The position numbers were made by a program, and so were the translations under genes. From assembly GCF_019264345.1 (NCBI RefSeq), contig NZ_JAHVAO010000001.1, positions 2,232,001-2,296,000 of the forward strand: a stretch of DNA of 64,000 nucleotides. The letters run 5' to 3'. The stretch is from Marinobacter arenosus (lineage in GTDB: Bacteria > Pseudomonadota > Gammaproteobacteria > Pseudomonadales > Oleiphilaceae). The notes under the pieces were generated by a model. The model was not told the DNA's origin, did no database searches, and saw nothing but the letters and a program-made list of their open reading frames with translations. Below, in pieces: positions 16,950-27,400 of the stretch. The number at the start of each line of letters is the position of its first letter. The first letter of the stretch is position 1.

Positions 16950-17342
16950 ATGGATGACAACTTCGAGAATCTGAAGATCATGGTGATCGACGATAGTAAA
17001 ACCATTCGTCGCACCGCAGAAACCCTTCTTAAAAAGGTCGGTTGCGAGGTCATCACCGCAACTGACGGCTTTGACGCTTTGGCCAAGATTGCCGATTCCC
17101 AGCCGGACATCATTTTTGTCGACATCATGATGCCCCGACTGGATGGCTACCAGACCTGCGCACTCATCAAGAACAATTCCTCTTTCAAAAAGACGCCGGT
17201 TATTATGCTCTCCAGCAAGGACGGCCTGTTCGACAAGGCGAAGGGCCGCATTGTCGGCTCCGACCAGTACCTGACCAAACCGTTCAGCAAGGATGAGCTG
17301 CTTAACACTATCCGCCAGTATGTCCCCCAGGCGGAACAGTAA
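16950..17342 (+). CDS. pilG: Twitching motility response regulator PilG
   Basis: A 130-residue single REC domain. Acidic pair and phospho-acceptor are in IMVIDDSKTIRR (residues 10-21) and IIFVDIMMPRLDGY (Asp at about 57); T/S and Lys are in VIMLSSKD and LTKPFSKDEL. PilG is phosphorylated by ChpA and promotes pilus extension and cAMP signalling in P. aeruginosa (family knowledge). The protein has a short N-terminal lead (MDDNFENLK) as in pseudomonad PilG. It starts the operon pilG-H-I-J-K-chpA-B-C; pilH follows after 32 bases. Confidence 0.95.
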   Translation: MDDNFENLKIMVIDDSKTIRRTAETLLKKVGCEVITATDGFDALAKIADSQPDIIFVDIMMPRLDGYQTCALIKNNSSFKKTPVIMLSSKDGLFDKAKGRIVGSDQYLTKPFSKDELLNTIRQYVPQAEQ

Positions 17343-17374
17343 ACCTGCTGAAACCCTGAACCATCGAGGAACCC

Positions 17375-17737
17375 ATGGCTCGCATTCTCATTGTTGACGA
17401 CTCCCCCACCGAGGTGAAGAAAATCTCCACCATCCTGGAAAAGCACAAGCACGAAGTCCTGACGGCCGACAACGGCGCGGACGGCGTTGCCAAGGCTCGG
17501 GCCGAAACCCCCGACCTGGTGCTGATGGACGTAGTCATGCCTGGCCTGAACGGGTTCCAGGCAACCCGCCAGCTGACCCGCGCTCCGGAGACCGCTTCCA
17601 TTCCCGTGGTGATTGTCACCACCAAGGATCAGGAAACTGACCGTGTCTGGGGTACCCGTCAGGGCGCCAAAGGTTATCTGGTCAAGCCGGTTAACGAAGA
17701 CGATCTGATCAAAACAATCAACAGCCTGATTGCCTGA
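17375..17737 (+). CDS. pilH: Twitching motility response regulator PilH
   Basis: A 120-residue single REC domain: MARILIVDDSPTEVKK, LVLMDVVMPGLNGFQATRQL (Asp near 52) and GAKGYLVKPVNEDDL. In P. aeruginosa PilH counteracts PilG, acting on retraction and as a phosphate sink. GAGGAACCC precedes the ATG. It sits 20 bases before pilI. Confidence 0.95.
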   Translation: MARILIVDDSPTEVKKISTILEKHKHEVLTADNGADGVAKARAETPDLVLMDVVMPGLNGFQATRQLTRAPETASIPVVIVTTKDQETDRVWGTRQGAKGYLVKPVNEDDLIKTINSLIA

Positions 17738-17757
17738 TCCCCAACCGTGGAGTAAGC

Positions 17758-18306
17758 ATGTCCGCCCAGACCGCCGCCCCCTATGCCGTTCTGACGGATA
17801 TCGCCCAGCGCAGCCGGTCCATGGCGGCTGGCTTGCCGGAGCAGCAGGAAGCCGTTGAGCTGTGGAACGGCATCGGATTCGTTCTGGCCGGTGAGCGTTA
17901 CGTGGCGCCCATGGGCGAAGTCACAGAAATTCTCCACGTCCCCCGGTTTACGCACATTCCGGGGGTTCGCCCCTTTCTTCTCGGTGCCGCCAACGTCCGT
18001 GGTCGCCTCCTCCCCCTGGTCGATCTCGCCAGTTTCTTCGACATTCCCCGCTCGTCCCGCAGTCTGCGTGAACGGCGTGTGCTCGTGGTCGAGGAAGGAG
18101 ACATTTTCAGCGGACTGGTGGTCGACAACGTACTGGGCATGCAGTACTTCGCATCAGACAGTTTCAAGGAGTCACCGGAAGGTGTACCTGAAAACGTTCG
18201 ACCGTTTGTTACAGGCGGCTACGAACGCAACGAGGAAGTCTGGAAAGTCTTTTCTGCCGTCGACCTGCTCGATGACGAACGCTTTCTTGACGTCGCACAG
18301 TGGTAA
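17758..18306 (+). CDS. pilI: CheW-like adaptor PilI
   Basis: A 182-residue CheW-domain protein. After about 40 linker residues the CheW fold begins at WNGIGFVLAGERYVAPMGEVTEIL and continues with ANVRGRLLPLVDLASFF, the conserved NLRG-x-hhP-hhDL-type element, and VDNVLGMQYF. It couples the receptor PilJ to the kinase ChpA at the cell pole. GTGGAGTAAGC precedes the ATG. Confidence 0.94.
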   Translation: MSAQTAAPYAVLTDIAQRSRSMAAGLPEQQEAVELWNGIGFVLAGERYVAPMGEVTEILHVPRFTHIPGVRPFLLGAANVRGRLLPLVDLASFFDIPRSSRSLRERRVLVVEEGDIFSGLVVDNVLGMQYFASDSFKESPEGVPENVRPFVTGGYERNEEVWKVFSAVDLLDDERFLDVAQW

Positions 18307-18397
18307 GGGTGTGGAACTGGCAGGAACATCACCCTGACCGCCTGATACCCGCAAAAACAAACTTGCCAATCTTTATGAAGAGGCCGGGAGCCAGAAA

Positions 18398-20473
18398 ATG
18401 AAAAACAGAGCCGGAAGACTCAGTATGGGACAGGGAGGCAACAAGCTTGTTGCCGGTCTGATCGCCGCACTGATTGCACTCACCGTCCTGCTCGTTGTGG
18501 TCCTGTTTATTATTAACAAAGACAGCCAGAACGACCAGGAATACATCGCCAACACGGCCGAGCTGAGGGTTCTCTCGCAGGCCATCGCGAAGAACGCCAC
18601 GGAGGCCGCCGGCGGTACTGCCGAGGCTTTCAACCAGCTACGGCGGTCACGGGATGAGTTCCAGCAGCTCTGGAGCAATGTCACTGAGGGCAACCCCGAA
18701 ACCGGCCTCCCGCCGAGCGAACTGGCACAGCAGAGTGGCGTTCAGGAAAACTGGAATACCGTGCGTGAAAACGCCGACAGCATCCTCTCCACCCAGGACG
18801 CGGTACTCGGCCTGCACGAAGTGGCACGGACCCTGAACGAAACCATCCCGCAGCTTCAGGTCGAGTACGACGACATCGTACAGATCCTCCTGGACAACGG
18901 CGCTCCGGCCGAGCAGATCGCCCTGGCCCAGCGCCAGTCACTGCTTGCGGAGCGGATTGTGCGCTCGGTTAACAACGTACTGTCCGGTGACGAAGACGCG
19001 GTGATCGCCGCCGACCGTTTCGGTCGCGACGCCAGCCTGTTCGGCCGGGTACTGGAAGGACAGCTCAATGGCAACCAGGCCATGGGCATCTCCAAGGTTA
19101 ACGACGAAGATGCCATCTACGGCCTTGAAGCCGTTGCGGAACTGTTCGAGTTCGTTTCCCAGAACGTAGACGCCATCCTTGAAGCCTCTCCCGACCTCTT
19201 CAAGGTGCGTACTGCGGCCAGCGACATCTTCCAGAACTCCGAGCTCCTGTTGACCGAACTGTCCGTCCTGGCTGACGGGTTCCGGAACCAGTCCGGCTCC
19301 CGGCTGATCAGCCCGACTCTGGCCTTCATCATCCTTGCGGCCATGGTCGCCATCGTGGTCTTCATCGGTCTGGCACTGTACCGGGAAGCCCAGGAACGCC
19401 TGTCCACGACTCAGGAGCAGAACGAGCAGAACCAGAACGCGATCCTGCGACTGCTGGACGAACTCGCCGACCTCGCGGATGGTGATTTGACCACTGAGGC
19501 CACGGTTACCGAGGACTTCACCGGTGCCATCGCCGACTCCATCAACTACGCGATCGACCAGATGCGCGGACTGGTACAGTCGATTCGTGGCACCGCCGTT
19601 CGAGTGTCCTCAGCGGCCCAGGAAACCCAGGCCACGGCCATGCACCTGGCCGACGCCTCCGAGCACCAGGCCCAGGAAATTGCCGGCGCCTCTGCCGCGG
19701 TTAACGAGATGGCGGTCTCCATCGACCAGGTATCCTCGAACGCCGCAGAATCCTCCGCGGTTGCGGAGCGGTCGGTTGCGATCGCGAAGAAAGGCGCGGA
19801 AGTGGTACAGAACACCATCCGCGGCATGGACAACATCCGTGAGCAGATCCAGGAAACGTCCAAGCGGATCAAGCGTCTGGGTGAGTCTTCCCAGGAAATC
19901 GGTGACATCGTATCCCTGATCAACGACATCGCCGACCAGACCAACATCCTGTCCCTGAACGCGGCGATCCAGGCCTCCATGGCCGGTGACGCGGGTCGAG
20001 GCTTCGCGGTGGTCGCGGACGAGGTTCAGCGCCTCGCGGAACGTTCCTCTGCAGCGACCAAACAGATTGAAGCCCTGGTTAAGACGATCCAGTCCGATAC
20101 CAACGAAGCCGTTATCTCCATGGAACACACCACCGCCGAGGTGGTCCGGGGTGCCCGTCTGGCCCAGGACGCGGGTATCGCGCTCGAAGAGATCGAGAAC
20201 GTATCCATGAGTCTGGCGGAATTGATCCAGAACATCTCCAACGCCGCCCGTCAGCAGTCTTCGTCTGCGGCACACATTTCGAACACCATGAACGTCATCC
20301 AGGAAATCACGTCCCAGACCTCGTCCGGTACCAACGCGACCGCGAAGTCGATCGGTAACCTGGCGGAAATGGCGTCTGAGCTGCGGTCCTCGGTTGCCGG
20401 CTTTACCCTGCCGGAAGAAGACTCCGCCGAGCAGGAAGAAGAGGAAGACAGCGACGTACCGGTGGTGGGCTGA
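18398..20473 (+). CDS. pilJ: Methyl-accepting chemoreceptor PilJ
   Basis: A 691-residue receptor. A cytoplasmic start is followed by membrane helix 1 at about residues 18-42 (LVAGLIAALIALTVLLVVVLFII). The periplasmic part (about 45-300) contains two PilJ-type four-helix modules. Membrane helix 2 is about 303-328 (LAFIILAAMVAIVVFIGLAL), then a HAMP segment and the MCP signalling domain with the tip DIADQTNILSLNAAIQASMAGDAGRGFAVVADEV. The tail is acidic (SAEQEEEEDSDV). In Pseudomonas PilJ senses surface contact through pilin. Spacing to pilI is 91 bases. Confidence 0.95.
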   Translation: MKNRAGRLSMGQGGNKLVAGLIAALIALTVLLVVVLFIINKDSQNDQEYIANTAELRVLSQAIAKNATEAAGGTAEAFNQLRRSRDEFQQLWSNVTEGNPETGLPPSELAQQSGVQENWNTVRENADSILSTQDAVLGLHEVARTLNETIPQLQVEYDDIVQILLDNGAPAEQIALAQRQSLLAERIVRSVNNVLSGDEDAVIAADRFGRDASLFGRVLEGQLNGNQAMGISKVNDEDAIYGLEAVAELFEFVSQNVDAILEASPDLFKVRTAASDIFQNSELLLTELSVLADGFRNQSGSRLISPTLAFIILAAMVAIVVFIGLALYREAQERLSTTQEQNEQNQNAILRLLDELADLADGDLTTEATVTEDFTGAIADSINYAIDQMRGLVQSIRGTAVRVSSAAQETQATAMHLADASEHQAQEIAGASAAVNEMAVSIDQVSSNAAESSAVAERSVAIAKKGAEVVQNTIRGMDNIREQIQETSKRIKRLGESSQEIGDIVSLINDIADQTNILSLNAAIQASMAGDAGRGFAVVADEVQRLAERSSAATKQIEALVKTIQSDTNEAVISMEHTTAEVVRGARLAQDAGIALEEIENVSMSLAELIQNISNAARQQSSSAAHISNTMNVIQEITSQTSSGTNATAKSIGNLAEMASELRSSVAGFTLPEEDSAEQEEEEDSDVPVVG

Positions 20474-20500
20474 TTTTCGGCCCGGGGCAGTTGACGGTTT

Positions 20501-21400
20501 ATGGCGCACATGCATAGCAACCTGTCACCCGCCGAAGGCATCTGGTCACTGCGCCGACTCCCGGACATGGACGAGGCGCAGTTCACCCAGTGGCAGACCC
20601 TGCTGGAGCATCGCACCGGCATAACCCTGTCGGCCGAACGCCGATCGTTTCTGGAAACCAATCTTGGGATCCGGATGCGGGAGATCGGCTGCAGCAGCTA
20701 CCAGGCCTACTACGAGCAGATCGTATCCGGGCCGGATGCAGTCAGGGAATGGGCGACACTGGTGGATCGACTCACGGTCCAGGAAACCCGGTTTTTCCGG
20801 GACCCGGATGCCTTTCGCCTGGTGGCGGATTATGTGCTGACGCGACCGCGGGAGCAGTTGAGAAAGCGCCCCCTGGAAGCCTGGAGTGTCGGGTGTTCAA
20901 GCGGTGAAGAGCCTTACACCCTCGCCATGGTGCTGAATGAGTGCATGCGCCAGCTGGAACTCCAGCCGCTGTTTGGCATCACCGGCTCGGATATCAGCAA
21001 GCCCGCGATCGAACGGGCCCACCACGGCCAGTTCAATCCCCGGAAGTTGATCGGGATGGACGACGACATGAAATCCCGGTATTTCCGCCCGGCCGAGCGG
21101 AATACCGTAGAAATAGTGAACAGCATCCGGGACAGGGTGTGCTTTACCAGACTGAACGTACTGGATCTCGATAAGGCACCCATGCACGGGATGAACATTA
21201 TCTTCTGCCAGAATCTGCTGATCTACTTCCGCCGCTGGCGCCGGCGGGAGATTGTCAAGCGACTTGCAGAGCGGCTGGCGCCCGGGGGGCTGCTGGTGCT
21301 GGGCCAGGGAGAGCTGACCGACTGGCAGCCTCCCGGCCTGCAGAGGGTACCCTCGGAACATGTGCTGGCGTGGATAAAACGCCAGACTGACGAAGAATAA
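20501..21400 (+). CDS. pilK: CheR-type chemoreceptor methyltransferase PilK
   Basis: A 299-residue protein with the CheR arrangement: an alpha-helical N-terminal domain (FTQWQTLLEHRTGITLSAERRSFLETNL), then TVQETRFFRDPDAF, and the SAM-binding motif EAWSVGCSSGEEPYTLAM at about residues 126-143, with GSDISKPAIERA and NIIFCQNLLIYF further on. It should methylate glutamates of PilJ, opposed by ChpB. A second ATG three codons later is an alternative start; neither has a strong ribosome site. Confidence 0.93.
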   Translation: MAHMHSNLSPAEGIWSLRRLPDMDEAQFTQWQTLLEHRTGITLSAERRSFLETNLGIRMREIGCSSYQAYYEQIVSGPDAVREWATLVDRLTVQETRFFRDPDAFRLVADYVLTRPREQLRKRPLEAWSVGCSSGEEPYTLAMVLNECMRQLELQPLFGITGSDISKPAIERAHHGQFNPRKLIGMDDDMKSRYFRPAERNTVEIVNSIRDRVCFTRLNVLDLDKAPMHGMNIIFCQNLLIYFRRWRRREIVKRLAERLAPGGLLVLGQGELTDWQPPGLQRVPSEHVLAWIKRQTDEE

Positions 21401-21411
21401 CCGGAGTGGTT

Positions 21412-24400
21412 ATGGGCAATCACCATGACAGCATCGCCCTCGACTGGGTTCGGGGCGAAATACAGGACACGCTGACCCAGGGTCAGCATGCACTGGAAGC
21501 GTATGTCGAAAACCGTGACGACACCGCGCGCCTGCGCTTCTGCCTGAATTACCTCCATCAGGTGCATGGCACCCTGCAGATGGTCGAGCTTTACGGCGCG
21601 GCCCTGTTGACCGAAGAGATGGAGAAGCTCACCCAGGCCGTGCTCAACGACGCCGTTGCCAACATCGACGAAGCCGTTGAAGTCCTGATGCAGGCCATCC
21701 TGCAACTGCCCCAGTACCTGGAGCACCTGGCCAGCAGCCAGGACGATTTCCCCATGGTGCTGCTGCCACTGCTGAACGACCTGCGCGCTGCCCGGGGCGA
21801 AGCCCTGCTGTCCGATACCTCATTGTTCAAGCCGGACCTGAGCCGCGCCCAGATCAAGGTCAGTGGCAAGACCTCCCAGCGCCTGCAGGATCCGAAAGTT
21901 CTCGGCCATATCCGGAAACTGCGCCAGATGTACCAGTTTGCCCTCGCCGGCGTCGTGCGCGAGGAAGGTCTGGACGCCCACTTTGATTACATGCAGAAAG
22001 TCATTCTGCGACTGACCCGGCTGTGCCAGAAAACCCCACGGGGTGAACTCTGGAAAGCGGCCAGCGCCTTTGTTGAGACCCTTCAGGCGCACGTAAACCC
22101 GGTTAATGCGGCGGTTAAATCCCTGCTGCGGGAACTGGACAGTGAAATTCGTCGGCTGACCGACGAGCACGCCGACATCCTTCAGCAACCGGCCCCGGAA
22201 GCGCTGTTCAAGCACCTGCTTTATTACGTGGCCCGCGCCCGCGATCTCGACACGCCGCAGGTCAGCGCACTTCGAAGCGAATACCTGCTGGACCAGGCGC
22301 TGCCGTCCGAGGACGATGTCGACGCCGCCCGCACCCGCGTCTCCGGTCCTGGCCGTGAAGCCATTCATTCGGTGGTGAGTGCGCTGAACGAGGAACTGGC
22401 CAAACTGAAGGATCAGCTCGATCTGTTCGTTCGAGCGGAACTGCGCCAGAACGGCGAGCTGGAAGAACTGCTTCCGGGCCTGCGCCAGGTTGCCAATACC
22501 CTCGCGGTGCTGGGTCTGGGCATTCCCCGCAAGGTTGTAACCGAGCAGATCGAACTGGTCGAAAAACTGAGCAACCAGAGCGAACTGGTTGACGACGGCA
22601 CCATGATGGATATCGCCGGCGCCCTGCTCTACGTCGAGGCCAGCCTGGCCGGTCTCGACAGCGACCGCCAGTACGAATCCCGCACCGAGACCGAGGGTGA
22701 CAAACCGGTCAACCTGGGCTCACGGGAATTGGGCGAAGCCAGCAGCGCCCTGCTGCGGGAATCCCGCAACACCCTTGAGCAGGTCAAGACCGCCATTGTG
22801 AATTTCATCGCCTCACAGTGGGATACCCGTGAAATCGAACACGTGCCGGGCCTGCTGCACAGCATTCGTGGCGGTCTCGGCCTGATCCCCCTGGATCGCG
22901 TCGCCGACATGCTGGAGTCCGCAGAAGGCTACGTCACCAACGTTCTGCTGGGAGGCAAACAGGTTCCCGACTGGAGACAGCTCGATACCCTGGCCGATGC
23001 CGTGACCAGCATCGAGTACTACCTTGAGCGTCTGGCCGAGGGCATCGGCGAAAACGAAACGGTGCTCAAGGTGGCCGAAGACAGCCTGGCCTCCCTCGGT
23101 TTTCCGGTTGGCGCAGAACCGACCTGGACCGAAAACGAGACCGGCGCCGACATTCCGCTCATGGAACCACCCGCCGAGCAATCCGGCCCGGTAGCGGCCG
23201 AACCGGACAAGGGTTCCGACGATGAACTCCTCGATGATGAAATCCTGTCGATCTTCGTTGAGGAAGCCGAGGAAGTCCTGGAAACCATCCACGACTTCTA
23301 CCCGCAACTGCGCCAGAACCATGAAGACCGCGAGGCCCTGACTGAAGTCCGTCGCGCCTTCCACACCCTCAAGGGCAGTGGCCGGATGGTCGGCGCGACC
23401 AGCCTGGGTGAACTGGCGTGGTCCGTGGAAAACCTGCTGAACCGGGTCATCGACCAGACCATCAAACCGAACGATGACCTGTTCTCCCTGATCGACGAAG
23501 TCAATATCCGCATCCCGTCGCTGATTCGCGAATTCCGTGACGGTCAAACCGGTGGTGACGTCAGCGCCCTGATCGGACGCGCCGAAGCCATGGCCACCAC
23601 CCGCCGTACCGAGAATGGCGACGCGCCGGCCGAACCTCAGCCCGCCGTCGATGCCCCGGCAGACGAAGAGACCGCGGCGGTCGAAACGCCCGAGCCAACG
23701 GCTCAGGAGCCAACCGGTCAGGAGCCAGCCGAAACGGGATCCACCGGGGACGATGACCTGATCGACGATGAAATCCTCGAGATCTTTATCGAGGAAGCAG
23801 GCGAAGTGCTCGAGACCATTCGGGAGTACCTCCCGATGCTGCTGCGCCAGCATGACGACCGCAGCGCCCTGGCCGAAGTCCGCCGCGCCTTCCACACCCT
23901 CAAGGGCAGTGGCCGGATGGTCGGCGCACTGGTTGTCGGGGAACTGGCCTGGTCGGTCGAGAACATGCTGAACCGCGTGATTGACGGCAGCATCTTCATG
24001 AACGACGACATCGCCGGCCTGCTCGACGAAGTCACCGGCGTCTTGCCGGCGCTGGTCGAGGACTTCGAAAAGCGGCGCAATCCGAGCGTGGACACCTCTG
24101 TCCTGGAAGCCCGGGCCAAGGCCCTCGCCAATGGCGAAATCCCCAACGCCAGCAGCATGCCCGCGGCCGAGAGCGATTTACCGGCGGCGTCCGCTACTAA
24201 CAGCGATGACGCCAGCCCGGAGCTCGTCGACGAGGGGGGTGTCGACCCGGTTCTGCTCGATATTTTCGAGAGTGAAACCGAAACCCATCTGCAAACCCTG
24301 AAGGACTACATTGCCGCGGCCGGCGACAAGACCTCGATCTCCTACACCGACGACCTGTCACGGGCCCTGCACACCCTCAAGGGCAGCGCCCACACCGCCG

Positions 24401-27400
24401 GCATAGCGCCGATCGCGGCAGTCATTACGCCACTCGAGCGGTTTGTCAAAGAATCCCGTGCCCAGAACAAACGCGCCGATCAGGAAATCCTTTCCTGCAT
24501 TCAGGACGCCTGTGAATTCCTGACCCAGGGCCTGGCCCAAATCCGGAAAAATCCCCAGGCTTCGCTCCCGGGTACCGACGAATTCCTGGAAAAGCTCGAC
24601 CGGATATCCCAGGAAACCCTGCGCAGCTACCGGGACGATGGCGGCGATCAACAGCCCACTCTGGAAGCACCGTCGCAACTGGTTCAGCTGTTCCTGAACG
24701 AAGGCCTCGATATTGTCCTGGACGCCGACCGCATTCTCGACCAGTGGGCCAGGAACCCGGAAGAAACCGAATCACTCGGCAAGCTCCGTCAGGAACTGGC
24801 ACAGCTTACCGAAGGCGCAGCCGAAGCGGGCCTGTCCGATGTGTCGGCACTCTCCGGCGCCCTGGAAGAGGCCTACAGCCGGGTTGCTGCCAGCGACAGT
24901 GCGCCCGATCAGGCGTTCTTCGACACCGTTCGTGACGCCCACGAGCAACTGATCAACATGATGGATCAGGTGGCCGCGGGGCTCGCAACCGAATCCAGCG
25001 ATGAGATCCTGAGCGGCCTTGATGCCCTGAGCCCAAGCCCGGCGGAAGAAGAAGCCAAGCCTGACGCGTTTGACCAGGAGTTCACGGAGGACTTGCAGGC
25101 CATCGATCTCAGCTTTGACCTGGACGACGAGATGGAGACCGCCGAGCCAGAGGCCAAGGCGGAAGACGAGTCTTTCGAGGCACCGCCGTTGCCGGAGATC
25201 GCCGAGTCCGATGACGACGAGATGGACCAGGAGCTTGCCGAGATCTTCCTCGAAGAGGCCCGGGACCTGATCGACAGCACCGCCGACGCGCTTCAGAACT
25301 GGAGTGAGAACACCCATAACCTGGACATTCTGCGGTTGCTGCAGCGGGATCTTCACACCCTGAAAGGGGGTGCCCGCCTGGCCGATATCCCGTCGATCGG
25401 CGACCTTTCCCACGAACTGGAGACCCTGTTCGAAGGCCTGACCGAACAGCGACTGTCGATCAACGATGAACTGTCAGACCTGCTGTTCCGTTCCCACGAT
25501 CGTCTCGCCGGCATGGTCGAATCGCTCGAGGCCCAGGAAACACCGCGTCCGGCACCCGATCTGATCGGAGAGATCCAGGCCTACATCAACGGTGCGACCG
25601 GCACGCGCCCGGTCACCGATGTCAGCTCGGCCGGCGTATCCGACGCCCCGGACGAGTCCGAGGAAGACCTCCAGGATGCTCCAGAACTGGAAGAGCCCGC
25701 CGGGGCCGCTGCGGAGGAACCGGAGGAGGCCGAAGGCGATGCCGAGGAAGACACCGTCGCCGATCTCTCCCACCTTGACCCGGAGCTGGTCGGCATCTTC
25801 CTCGAAGAGGCCTACGACCTGATCAACTCCACCGGCAGCGCGCTCCACAGCTGGAGCGAGGATCCGTCCGACCGGGCGGTGGCCGCCGAACTCCAGCGCG
25901 ACGTTCATACCCTCAAGGGGGGTGCGCGCATGGCCGGCGTCGAGGCCATCGGCGACCTGACCCACGTACTCGAAGATCTGTTCGAGAAAGTGGCAGAAGG
26001 CCAGCTGGACGCCAGCGAAGACATGAACAATCTGCTGTTCGCATGCCACGACCGTCTGGCCCAGATGGTTGAACAGGCGGCGACCCAGAAGCCCTGCCCG
26101 CCCGCCAAGGACCTTGTCGCCAAGGTCCAGGCCATCCTGCGCGGTGAGTCCCTGGCTGAGGAACCGGTTGAGGACACACCCGAACCGGAGGCGTCACAGC
26201 CCACCATCGAGGCTACACCCGGACTGGCCGAAACCCTGGCCGGCGCCAGCGATGACGACCTGATCGGCATTTTCCTGGACGAAGGTCTCGAGATCTACGC
26301 CGCCGTCAGCGAGTGCCTTGCACAGTGGCGGGATGAACCGGATGAGTTGACCGGTGTAACCCAGCTCCAGCAGGAACTCCACACCCTCAAGGGTGGTGCC
26401 CGGTTATCGGACGTCGATCCGATTGCCGATCTGGCCGAAGCCTGGTCGGACGCCCTGGATCCGCTGATTGCAGGCTCCAATAGCCAGCAGGCTCTGCTGG
26501 CACTCAGCGACAAGGCATTGGCCTCGCTGAAGACGATGTTGACCAGCCTCGAAGACGGCAACAAGCCGGAGCAAGACTCCGCGTTGGTCGAGGCCCTGAA
26601 AACGGCCCATGACACGGCCGAGACCGAACCCGAAACGCCACAACCGGCCGCGTCGGACGAACAGGTTGACCCGGAAGTTCTGGAGATTTTCCTCGAGGAA
26701 GCGGGCGAAATCCTGGACCAGCTCGAGCAGTTGCTTGATGACTGGCGCAAGGAGCCGTCCAATCATGCTTTCAACCAGGAGGCGCAGCGGGCGCTGCATA
26801 CCCTGAAGGGGGGCGCTCGCCTGTCTCAACTGACGCCGCTGGGTGACAAGGCCCATGCCTTCGAGACCCGTTTGATTGACCTGGGTGGCAACGCCCCGGA
26901 CAAGAACCAGTGGCAGAGCATCACCGAAGATCACGACGCCATCATCGCCATGGTGGCCGAGATCCGGAAACGCTATGAATCCGGCGACACAGCGGCGGCA
27001 CCGACCGAGCAAGCGCCGAAGCCGCAGCCGAAGGAAGAAACGCCGGCCGAGACGGCAGAGCCGGTAAAACCTGCGGCCCCGGCTCCCGCGGCCGAAGCAC
27101 CGGCCGCGCCAGAACCCAAGCCGGCCCAGTCGCCAGTGAAGGCGCGCGCCAAGAGCCGGAAAAAGGCCAACGACAACCAGCGTGCGGCCCAGGAAACCAT
27201 TCGGGTGTCCGCACCCCTGCTGGACGAACTGGTTAACCTCGCCGGTGAAACCAGTATTACCCGTGGCCGCCTTGAAACCCAGACCAGCGATTTTGGCCAC
27301 ACCCTGGACGAAATGGCGGCAACCATCGAACGTCTGCGCGAGCAGCTGCGCCGGATGGATATCGAAACCGAGGCGCAAATCCTGTTCAGCGCCGAGAAGG

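Noticed and set aside
22813..23895. Long open frame (360 codons) antisense to chpA
   Set aside because: It mirrors the high-GC codon bias of chpA; its product is low-complexity and resembles no family, and chpA is certain here.
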